DNA of 42,145 nucleotides from JBMNQH01 sp050944035 (lineage in GTDB: Bacteria > Bacillota > Clostridia > Oscillospirales > Oscillospiraceae), in assembly GCA_050944035.1 (NCBI GenBank), contig JBMNQH010000012.1, positions 1 through 42,145 on the forward strand. The letters are read 5' to 3'. Positions 25,051 through 32,418 of this stretch are shown here, one piece after another. The notes beneath the pieces were generated by a model. It was not told the origin of the DNA. It was given only the letters and a program-made list of their open reading frames with translations, and ran no database searches. The position numbers and the translations under genes are program-made. The stretch's first letter is position 1. Every line of letters starts with the position of its first letter.

Positions 25051-26187
25051 ATGAACAAAATTGTACTGGTTCCGGATTCCTTTAAAGGAACAATGTCTTC
25101 TCAAGAAATCTGCTGCATTATGAAAAAAGAGATTCTATCATTTTTTCCGCAGGCACAGGTCTTGTCCGTACCGGTTGCGGATGGCGGAGAGGGCAGCGTA
25201 GATGCCTTTTTGGCAGCAGTGGGCGGAGAAAAAATAACATTGCCTATAAGGGGGCCATATTTTGAACCGATAAAAGGTTTTTATGGCATTTTGCCGGACC
25301 GCACAGCGGTCATCGAGATGGCAGCAGCGGCGGGACTTCCACTGGTTGGAAAACGAAAACGGCCCGATCAGACTACGACCTATGGCGTGGGACAGCTGAT
25401 TGCCCATGCCGTCGAATCCGGCTGCTCCAGGATGATAGTAGGGTTGGGCGGATCTGCTACCAATGACGGAGGAGCAGGGGCTGCCGCGGCGTTGGGTGTT
25501 TTATTTCAAGATGAAAACAAACGACCGTTTATTCCGGTAGGTGGAACCCTGCACCGGATTTCACAGATAGATGTAAGCGGAATACTTCCCGCTTTGCGGA
25601 AGATAGAGATGATCGCCATGTGCGATATTGATAATCCTTTGTGCGGTATCCATGGCGCGGCGGCAGTATTTGGGCCTCAAAAAGGTGCAGACCCCCAGAT
25701 GGTGCAGCGGCTGGATAGCAATCTTTCCCATTTGGCTCGCGTGGTAAAACAGTCTTTGGGGAGAGAAATCGCCCACCTGCCTGGTTCCGGCGCCGCCGGT
25801 GGTATGGGAGGAGGGCTGGCTGCTTTCTTTGGCGCACAGCTTCAAATGGGAATTGATGCGGTGTTGGACACCGTTCATTTTGAAGAATTGGCACAGGGCG
25901 CTGATCTGATATTTAGCGGAGAAGGAAAGCTTGACACCCAGTCTCTGCGCGGAAAGGTTGTGATCGGTACGGCGCGGCGCGCAAAGAAAATGGGGATTCC
26001 TCTAATTGCAGTCGTGGGAGATGTGGGAGATGATATTGAGAAGGTTTATCATGAAGGCGTCAGTGCGGTTTTCAGTATCAACCGTGTGGCGGTGCCGTAT
26101 GAGCAAGCAAAAATGCGGGCAGAAAACGATCTGGCAAAGACGATGGATAATCTGATGCGGTTGCTTCAGATTTCGGGATCCTTTTAA
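25051..26187 (+). CDS. Glycerate 2-kinase (GK1 family)
   Basis: 378 residues, the usual length for the GlxK/GarK-type family. Motifs: VLVPDSFKGTMSS at the N-terminus, VADGGEGSVDAFL, PLVGKRKRPDQTTTYGVGQL and GLGGSATNDGGAGAAAALG, all family hallmarks, plus GSGAAGGMGGGLAAFFGA and FSGEGKLDTQSLRGK in the second domain. It phosphorylates D-glycerate to 2-phosphoglycerate, feeding glycolysis. ATG 25051 has AAAGGAG 8 nt upstream. It is monocistronic, divergent from the GH3 unit, and ends at a terminator. No glycerate-producing enzymes are adjacent. Confidence 0.93.
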   Translation: MNKIVLVPDSFKGTMSSQEICCIMKKEILSFFPQAQVLSVPVADGGEGSVDAFLAAVGGEKITLPIRGPYFEPIKGFYGILPDRTAVIEMAAAAGLPLVGKRKRPDQTTTYGVGQLIAHAVESGCSRMIVGLGGSATNDGGAGAAAALGVLFQDENKRPFIPVGGTLHRISQIDVSGILPALRKIEMIAMCDIDNPLCGIHGAAAVFGPQKGADPQMVQRLDSNLSHLARVVKQSLGREIAHLPGSGAAGGMGGGLAAFFGAQLQMGIDAVLDTVHFEELAQGADLIFSGEGKLDTQSLRGKVVIGTARRAKKMGIPLIAVVGDVGDDIEKVYHEGVSAVFSINRVAVPYEQAKMRAENDLAKTMDNLMRLLQISGSF

Positions 26188-26201
26188 TATCACTAACTAA
26201 C

Positions 26202-26237
26202 AGGCCTCAGGAGAAATTTGACTCCTGGGGCCTTTCT
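26202..26237 (+). terminator. Intrinsic terminator after the glycerate kinase
   Basis: AGGCCTCAGGAG (26202-26213) pairs with CTCCTGGGGCCT (26222-26233) with one G-U pair, then TTTCT. It also separates the convergent minus-strand cluster. Confidence 0.8.
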
Positions 26238-26274
26238 GAGTTCTACTCCTTTTATGGAACACTCAGGCAAAAAA

Positions 26275-26748
26275 CTAATTGCCGTTCGAACACTTTGCTG
26301 CGTCGATTGCCAGAACAATCATTAAGGATAAAAGAGCGTCTTCTTGCCGTGTAATATCAATGACATAAGTGTCAGTCCATTGAAAAAGTTCTTTAGATGC
26401 CTGCATAACCAATCCTCCGCTGCTGGTCAACACCTGATAGTCCCATTCTAACCAGTCTCCCTGCACCGTCCAATCGTTACAGTTTAAAGTAAAGACCGGT
26501 TTAAAAAAGGTGAATTCTTTTTTTATTTCACCAATGTAATTGCCAAAAGCATATAGTGCAAAGCGGGGCAGGAAGGTAAGAATTTCTTCTTTGACCGTTC
26601 CCACATGGGTACCGGCATAATCAAAGATTTCCAGGCAATGTCCCCAGGAAAGGCGGCCTTTTACGGTAAAGACAACCGTTCCGGTTTCATCATAGATATC
26701 ATAGCTGTCAAACCAGGAGAACATACGCTGTTTAAATAAAAGTTTCAA
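26275..26748 (-). CDS. LURP-one-related/YxjI-like protein
   Basis: 157 residues with the repeated beta-strand pattern of the LURP-one (tubby-like) family: YDETGTVVFTVKGRLSWGH, then IFDYAGTHVGTVKEEILTFLPRFALYAF and a C-terminal hydrophobic helix ITRQEDALLSLMIVLAIDAA. These are small 12-stranded barrels with a central helix, found in many Bacillota as YxjI; biochemical function is not settled, though phospholipid binding is suspected from tubby similarity. It starts 12 nt after the end of the broken sigma-factor gene and was probably in its operon. Confidence 0.8.
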   Translation of the reverse strand: MKLLFKQRMFSWFDSYDIYDETGTVVFTVKGRLSWGHCLEIFDYAGTHVGTVKEEILTFLPRFALYAFGNYIGEIKKEFTFFKPVFTLNCNDWTVQGDWLEWDYQVLTSSGGLVMQASKELFQWTDTYVIDITRQEDALLSLMIVLAIDAAKCSNGN

Positions 26749-26760
26749 AAAATCATCCTT

Positions 26761-27380
26761 TCATTGGCTGGATTTTTTCTGCTGGGCAGATACAAAACGA
26801 CGATGGTAATAAAAGCAGCGAAAATTTTGCCGCATCATCATGCAGGCAAAATGATAAAGCTGCCGGATCTGCTCCGGTTTGTGATGCGTAATGCGGGCAA
26901 TCTGTGTAAAAGAATGGTTTTGGAACAGAACCCAGATAAGAATCTGGCGGTGAGTAGCGCACAGGCACTGAAAAGCTTTTCTGACAGCTTCGTTTCGATA
27001 TATAAAGCCAACGGATCCATACCGGCTTGATACACAGAGCGAGATGGGTCCAGATAGAGATGATGGCGGTAGTAAGTGCGGTTTTTGCGATTGGTATTCT
27101 GCGCAAAATGGATTCCATACCGAAAAGCCCAAGTGGTCAGGCAGGAACGATTTTGGAAAAGGGGAAGGTCCTCTAGACATTTGGCAAGTGTCAGAGAGAT
27201 AACGTCTTCGAAGTCGTCGCCGGACAGATAAGGACATTGCTTTTTTAAATAAGCGGCCAGTTTATCGTGAAGATATCGGTAGAGCAGATCATACAGCAGG
27301 TCCCTCGCCTGTGCATCGCCGTGCAGACAGCGTTGTACCAGCTGATACTGCCGAAACTGCTCGTCCCGATTTCGTGCCAT
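26761..27380 (-). pseudogene. ECF-type sigma factor, frameshifted
   Basis: From ATG 27380 (AAGGAG 7 nt upstream) the first frame encodes region 2: FRQYQLVQRCLHGDAQARDLL, DDFEDVISLTLAKCLEDL and SCLTTWAFRYGIHFAQNTNR, the -10-recognising helices. Near 26955-26985 the frame changes and continues as KAFQCLCATHRQILIWVLF and SFTQIARITHHKPEQIRQLYH, an HTH of region 4. Neither frame alone gives a complete factor, so it is inactive or carries a one-base error. The AAAAGCTTTTC tract at the join is a likely slip site. It lies between the SMEK-like membrane protein and the LURP-one gene in one minus-strand unit. Confidence 0.75.
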
Positions 27381-27440
27381 TGTAAACTCCTTTTTTGTTT
27401 TATTGTGATGAATCCAGCATCGTCCGTTTAAAGCGCATAC

Positions 27441-28856
27441 TTATTGAAAAAGTGCCATTATCTGGCATACATAAAATCCTGCAAAAAGGAAAAGGCCAGT
27501 CAGCCCCAGCAACAGAAAAGCAAACAAAGCTATAAGGAAAACAGATAGAAAAAGTCGTTTCCCCATGCGAATGAAAAAGAAACGAACTTGTATAGCTGAT
27601 CGGATTTTGCCATAGGCGCAGGGGATTTTGGGCCAATAAAGAAGAATTGTTTTTACCCGATAGAAGAACTCCTGTGTCAACCACGTTGTTTCAAAGGGAA
27701 GCCGCCAGCTGAAAATATGCCAGTAGTGGAAATGATTTAAAACCGCATAATAGGTGGGGTAAGAGCGGTAAACGGTCTGTTTTTGCCGGGTTGGAGAAGA
27801 ACCGTCCGCAAAAAGGAACCGAATATCCACCGAAATCTCATCCCAATGGATTTTTTGCAGATAAAGCGGATCTTGTTTGGCATACAGGGTGTCCAGCAAA
27901 ATAGCCCGGCGCGGGGCCACTTGTTCCAATGCGAAAGAAACAGTATGAACCAATGTGTTCCGATCCCAAAATTGAATGCAGCCGCGCAGATAGGCGAAAG
28001 TTCGTCCGCTGTTGTTTTTCAAATATACCTGCTGTCGTCCCCAAAAGTGATCTTGGGCGCACCGAATAGAGAATGGATCTGTCTGCTCAGACAAAATGGA
28101 ACGGTAAGAAGAAAGCTGGACTGCTTGGCGAAATCGGTAATTGCTATACCAACAAAGTGCGGCCACACCGGCAGTCAGAGAGAATCCGGCACAAAAAAGC
28201 GGCCAATATCGTTGAAGAAAAGAAGCTGTTTGGGTGTGACGAAAAAGAAAAGGAGAAATCAAGAGCAAAAAGAGAAGAAGCTTTTCTGAGCCAAAAAGAA
28301 TTTGGCGGTATGAATAGTGGGAATGTGTAACAGGCGTCAGTTCTTCTTTCAAAAAGGAGGCATTCAGCAAATCAAGGGCTTGGGAAAAACGGGGAGAATC
28401 CCGGTAGGCTAGGTCGGAAATCTGTCGGTAAAGGTCTTGGAAATTTAGAAAAAAGATCCCGCTTGAAAAGCTTTTTTCGGTCAAAAATTCTGCTTTTTTC
28501 AAACTGTAATCCGGCTTTTCAAAGGAAAGGAAAAAGAAAATTAAACCGGTATATTGCTGATCTAGCTGATATTTTTTACATTGACGAAGCGTATGAGTGA
28601 CTTTGGATGCGCTGACCTGAGAAGTAACCTGCACACAGAATCCGCCCTTTTCACCCAGATCAACGCCGGGAAAGTTCCGGTGGTAGGTGCGGTCGAGATC
28701 CACCAGATGAATTTCAAAAACCAAATTCAAAAGCTGCCGGATAAGCGACTGCGATTGTCGGCAAATATCGAAAAGATCCTGCTCCTTACAGGATTTGATT
28801 TTTGCATCCCAGCGATAAAATGCAAACATTATCTGATCATTTTTCTGTGTGTGCAT
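27441..28856 (-). CDS. SMEK-domain-like membrane protein
   Basis: 471 residues. The N-terminal about 150 residues (FDICRQSQSLIRQLLNLVFE, then NFPGVDLGEKGGFCVQVTSQ) match the pattern of SMEK-type domains, which carry a conserved Asp-Leu-Gly and Gln-Val-Thr-Ser pair reminiscent of PD-(D/E)XK-like folds. Hydrophobic segments near 193-208 (LLLFLLLISPFLF) and 222-238, and a long C-terminal one (about 437-465), indicate a membrane protein with a globular middle part. ATG 28856 has AAGGAG upstream. It heads a minus-strand unit with a sigma factor and a LURP-one protein. Role unknown; SMEK domains occur in predicted conflict systems, so a membrane-linked defence or stress sensor is possible. Confidence 0.65.
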   Translation of the reverse strand: MHTQKNDQIMFAFYRWDAKIKSCKEQDLFDICRQSQSLIRQLLNLVFEIHLVDLDRTYHRNFPGVDLGEKGGFCVQVTSQVSASKVTHTLRQCKKYQLDQQYTGLIFFFLSFEKPDYSLKKAEFLTEKSFSSGIFFLNFQDLYRQISDLAYRDSPRFSQALDLLNASFLKEELTPVTHSHYSYRQILFGSEKLLLFLLLISPFLFRHTQTASFLQRYWPLFCAGFSLTAGVAALCWYSNYRFRQAVQLSSYRSILSEQTDPFSIRCAQDHFWGRQQVYLKNNSGRTFAYLRGCIQFWDRNTLVHTVSFALEQVAPRRAILLDTLYAKQDPLYLQKIHWDEISVDIRFLFADGSSPTRQKQTVYRSYPTYYAVLNHFHYWHIFSWRLPFETTWLTQEFFYRVKTILLYWPKIPCAYGKIRSAIQVRFFFIRMGKRLFLSVFLIALFAFLLLGLTGLFLFAGFYVCQIMALFQ

Positions 28857-28955
28857 GAACGGCTCCTTTTAATTAAATAATGAATCAAAAGATTTCTCTG
28901 CTTTTAGAAAAAAGGCCATTCCCCAGAGATCCCCTTTGGACAGCATGGTTGATCA

Positions 28956-29880
28956 TTATAAATTCGTTCTGGAGAAAAGGCAGACACATTCAACTTGCTG
29001 TTCATTGTCCAAACTGATATTCATATCTTCCTCTATGATAGGCAGCCGAAACTTGATGGATTTCAGCCACTGTCCATTGGGCTGACGCTCCGGGTAAATC
29101 TGAATTTCAGAGATCAGTTCCTCAATCAGCTGCCGTTTCTCTCTGTCGTTCATCTTTCCATAGAGCTGATCGAAGTAAATCAAAACCTTGTAGATATTAT
29201 CGCCGGTCAGCTTTTCTGCTTCAATAGCCTGTTTCTTGGCTCTGGCTGCAATCAGCAGGGATTCCAATTCTTCAATCTTATCATACATCCCATAGAGCCG
29301 ATCATCAAGGTCAGATTTCCGTCTGCGGTAATGCCGGTCGTCTGGGTCAAGAGAGTCGGTTTCTTCAATTAGCTTGGATTTGGTGGAATAAGCCTGACGA
29401 AGCTGCTTTTCATAGTTGCTGATTTCCTGCTCAATCGCCGTGGTATCGACTTTCATGTTGATCTTTTCCTGCATCATCGCTGCAAATCTGGGATTGCTGA
29501 CCAGCTTGCAGATTACCTCCGCCACAGCATCGTCCAGCAGCTCTTTCCGAATTTGCTTCTTGTAATCGCATTTATGCCCACGGGTCATAGAGCGATGTTT
29601 GCAGCCATAGTAGTAGAAATCCTTGTATTTGCTGCCGTCCGCTTTCCGTTTTACGCACTTATTGCCGTACATTCCAACACCACATACGGGACATTTTACA
29701 ATGCCGGACAACAGGTGCGTACATTCGTTTTTCCCTTTGTTGATGTGTTCATACCGTTTGGCTTGAGCAGCCAACTTGACCTGTGCTGCCTGCCATACAT
29801 CTTCCGGGATAATGGCCTCATGCAGACCATCCACCAACAAGAAGTTTTCCTGTTCCACCAAACGGTACTCATTTGTTGTC
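28956..29880 (-). pseudogene. C-terminal fragment of a large serine recombinase
   Basis: About 308 residues starting at ...NEYRLVEQENFLLVDG. HEAIIPEDVWQAAQVKL is the segment that precedes the zinc ribbon in large serine recombinases. The ribbon has cysteines in VKCPVCGVGMYG and later YYGCKHRS...HKCDY, followed by a long coiled coil (about 145-230) and a beta-rich end. The catalytic N-terminal resolvase domain with the nucleophilic Ser and the RAD domain start are missing. At its 5' end it abuts an unrelated hsdM fragment near 29880, so it is a deletion remnant without recombinase activity. Confidence 0.85.
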
Positions 29881-30462
29881 GTTCTTGTTTTTCTTCATGA
29901 CCATAATGCAAGTGGCAATACTTGTTCCAAAAAACAGGTTACTTGGCAATTGAATAATACAGTCTACGTAGTTGTTATCAATTAAATATTTGCGAATTTT
30001 TTGTTCTGCACCCCCACGATACATAACACCAGGGAAGCATACAATGGCAGCTGTGCCGTTCGGTGCAAGCCAAGAAAGGCTATGCATAATAAATGCCAGG
30101 TCTGCCTTGCTCTTGGGTGCAAGTACACCGGCAGGAGAAAAACGTGGATCGTTGATGAGCAGAGGGTTCTCGTCACCAGCCCATTTGATGGAATAGGGAG
30201 GATTTGAAACTATCAGTTCAAATGGCTCATCATCCCAGTGTTGAGGATTTGTCAGGGTATCTTCGCATGCTACATCAAACTTATCAAATCCGATATCATG
30301 CAGAAACATATTGATACGGCAAAGGTTATAGGTAGTTATATTTATTTCCTGACCATAGAATCCTGTTGTAACTGCATACTTGCCAAGAATTTTCACAGCT
30401 TTAAGTAACAACGAGCCGGAACCGCAAGCTGGGTCTATCAAGACCTTATCTTTGATACAAAA
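29869..30462 (-). pseudogene. Truncated HsdM (type I DNA methyltransferase) fragment
   Basis: About 197 residues from KDKVLIDPACGSG (motif I, SAM binding) through FELIVSNPPYSIKWAG (motif IV, catalytic NPPY) to CIMVMKKNKNDNK and a stop. The N-terminal helical domain and the C-terminal region are missing. The open frame continues upstream to 30510 with FYALFGSFWTREG, which is not HsdM-like and marks a junction at about 30462. The protein differs clearly from both HsdM copies of the intact operon nearby. It is a relic of another type I system, cut by a serine-recombinase remnant on one side and unidentified DNA on the other. Confidence 0.85.
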
Positions 30463-30692
30463 GAAAAAGCCCTCTCTGGTCCAAAACGAGCCAAAAAGGG
30501 CGTAAAACAAGGTCTTCCACGGTCAATTCACGACTTTGGAGGCCTTTCTTCTATATAATAATGTATGTTTCGGAATATCGGAACGCATTCAAAAAAGCAT
30601 GCCAACCAGCTCGGTAAAGGTAAAATTAAAAAGTATGTCATAATTAAAAGGTACAAACGGACCCTCTTAAAACAAAATTACACTTTGTACAT
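30463..30692. other. Unassigned DNA between the hsdM relic and the RM operon
   Basis: About 230 nt with no supportable gene. Its left part (30463-30560) interrupts the hsdM relic and looks foreign, perhaps a mobile-element end, but no inverted terminal repeat or transposase is recognised. The right part is AT-rich and leads into the operator/promoter of the RM operon. Confidence 0.4.
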
Positions 30693-30718
30693 AAATTTAG
30701 TATTGGCATACTAAATTT
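30693..30718. promoter_or_regulatory. Perfect inverted repeat, likely operator
   Basis: AAATTTAGTAT (30693-30703), TGGC, ATACTAAATTT (30708-30718). The centre coincides with the -35 box of the operon promoter, so a bound dimeric regulator would block RNA polymerase. No cognate regulator is encoded next to it. Confidence 0.7.
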
Positions 30719-30731
30719 AATGCGCTATAAT
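30703..30731 (+). promoter_or_regulatory. Sigma-A promoter of the type I RM operon
   Basis: TTGGCA at 30703-30708, 17-nt spacer, TATAAT at 30726-30731, followed by AAAGGAGG and ATG 30760. No other convincing promoter or terminator was seen up to the window end, suggesting one long transcript. Confidence 0.88.
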
Positions 30732-30759
30732 ACTTACATAAGCTAAAGGAGGTATCTGT

Positions 30760-32367
30760 ATGAGCAATCGCGCATCGTATGATAAAGACATTTTTAATGC
30801 TATTGATATTTTGAGAAGTTACGGATTCAACGGTCAGCAGGAACTGATCGACGTTCTGTGCAGAGTCACAAGGACCAAGAAAGCCCTCGCAAGTACAGAA
30901 GCAGATACCGACACTGTGTATCACACTATGCAGGAAGTAACTTCTTCAATGGCCCGCTTCCCCGGAGATGCCGACCTGTTTTTCAAATTATATAACACTC
31001 TCGCTTCCTTTGATGGACATGCTGTTCTTTCCTATTTAAATGCGTCCGGTGAAGGTCGAGAATTAGCAGCACCAGAAGTGTTGGTTAATAAATTTGAAGA
31101 ATACATCACCGACACCGTCAAAAGCGTCCTCGTTCCAGAATGTGAGCAGTACGGGCCGGAACTGTTAGAGATTATCGAAACGCACCCTGAAGTCATGTTT
31201 ACACTGACTTGTAAACAAGAACTAAGATACGAACTACTCTCCTCGGTATATGCAGCGTACAACAACGCAAAAGTTCAAATGGCTGACATCTACAGCTACG
31301 GTTTTACCTCCGAGAAGTTCGATCTTATTATCGCCATCCCCGTCTTTGGGGGGCGCATGCTTGTAAATGATGAAGATTTCATTAGCCGTGAGCCGGACTT
31401 GATTGCAGTTCAAAATCTCCTCTACCACATCAATATAGATGGAGAGCTTGTGATTGTCTTACCAGCCAAGATAACCTTTGGTGGCGGCAGCACAGCATCA
31501 CTCAGAAGCTATATCGAAAGCAACTACAAAATCAAAGAAATCAGCTCACTACCCGCCGGATTATTCGCTCCATACACTGCCATTAGGACGTATCTTTTCG
31601 TATTCTCCACGGGCACTACAGATGATGTAGTCTTGAAGCAGTATGCGTCTGAAAAGCCTATCAGAAGAACAAGCACGTGCAAAAAACTTATTGTGGCAAA
31701 TGAACAGCTCCTTTTCAACGATGAATTCTCCGAGCTGAACGGATGGAATATCGACATGGCTTTTTTAGAAGAAGACGATGATATCAAAGCATTTGCTTCT
31801 TCGCCGGTTAAAAAACTCCATTTAAAAGAAGCTGCCACTGTATTCAGAGGAAAGGCAATTAACACAAAAACGGAAAGTGGAAATATCGGTGTAATAAATA
31901 TCTCCAACATCACCGATACGGGAATTGATTATTCCGGCCTTGATTATATCGTCGATGAAGAAAGAAAGGTTTCCCGCTATGTTTTGCAAGATGGCGACGT
32001 CCTCGTTACTGCCAGAGGGACAACTGTTAAAATTGCGGTATTCGAGGCCCAGCCAATAATCTGCATTCCTTCCGCCAACATCAACGTCATTAGACCGAAG
32101 GAAGCGCTGAACGGAACTTACTTGAAGCTGTTCCTTGAATCCCCTGTTGGTGTAAAGATGTTAAAAAGTCTTCAGCGAGGAACCGGCGTCGTAAACATTA
32201 ACTTTAAGGACATGAGTGAATTGGAAGTTCCTGTCCTTCCTTTAGAAACGCAGGAAGTTCTTGTTCGAGAATACAACTCTGGATTGAGCTTGTATAAAGA
32301 AACCATTGCTGCCGCCGAAGAAGGCTGGCGTGGAGTTCAGGCAGAAATTCAATCGAAGCTCTATTAA
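30760..32367 (+). CDS. Degenerate methylase domain fused to a half-HsdS (one TRD)
   Basis: 535 residues. The N-terminal about 330 residues have an HsdM/N6-methylase layout, but the SAM-binding DPxCGxG motif is absent, and the catalytic motif IV position reads D188LIIAIPVF instead of NPPY/F, so methyl transfer is unlikely. The C-terminal part (about 350-535) is a type I target-recognition domain: GNIGVINISNITDTG, LQDGDVLVTARGTTVK, SANINVIRP and a final LPLETQEVLVREY leading into a helix, as in one half of HsdS. ATG 30760 follows AAAGGAGG. As first gene behind the operator it could be a DNA-binding adaptor, a competitor of HsdS, or a regulator of the system. Degeneration is specific while the frame is intact, arguing for a retained function. 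Confidence 0.75.
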   Translation: MSNRASYDKDIFNAIDILRSYGFNGQQELIDVLCRVTRTKKALASTEADTDTVYHTMQEVTSSMARFPGDADLFFKLYNTLASFDGHAVLSYLNASGEGRELAAPEVLVNKFEEYITDTVKSVLVPECEQYGPELLEIIETHPEVMFTLTCKQELRYELLSSVYAAYNNAKVQMADIYSYGFTSEKFDLIIAIPVFGGRMLVNDEDFISREPDLIAVQNLLYHINIDGELVIVLPAKITFGGGSTASLRSYIESNYKIKEISSLPAGLFAPYTAIRTYLFVFSTGTTDDVVLKQYASEKPIRRTSTCKKLIVANEQLLFNDEFSELNGWNIDMAFLEEDDDIKAFASSPVKKLHLKEAATVFRGKAINTKTESGNIGVINISNITDTGIDYSGLDYIVDEERKVSRYVLQDGDVLVTARGTTVKIAVFEAQPIICIPSANINVIRPKEALNGTYLKLFLESPVGVKMLKSLQRGTGVVNINFKDMSELEVPVLPLETQEVLVREYNSGLSLYKETIAAAEEGWRGVQAEIQSKLY

Positions 32368-32418
32368 GTCCAATTTTTAGGACACACACTTTGATATCAT
32401 AAGATATGGAGGAATAAA

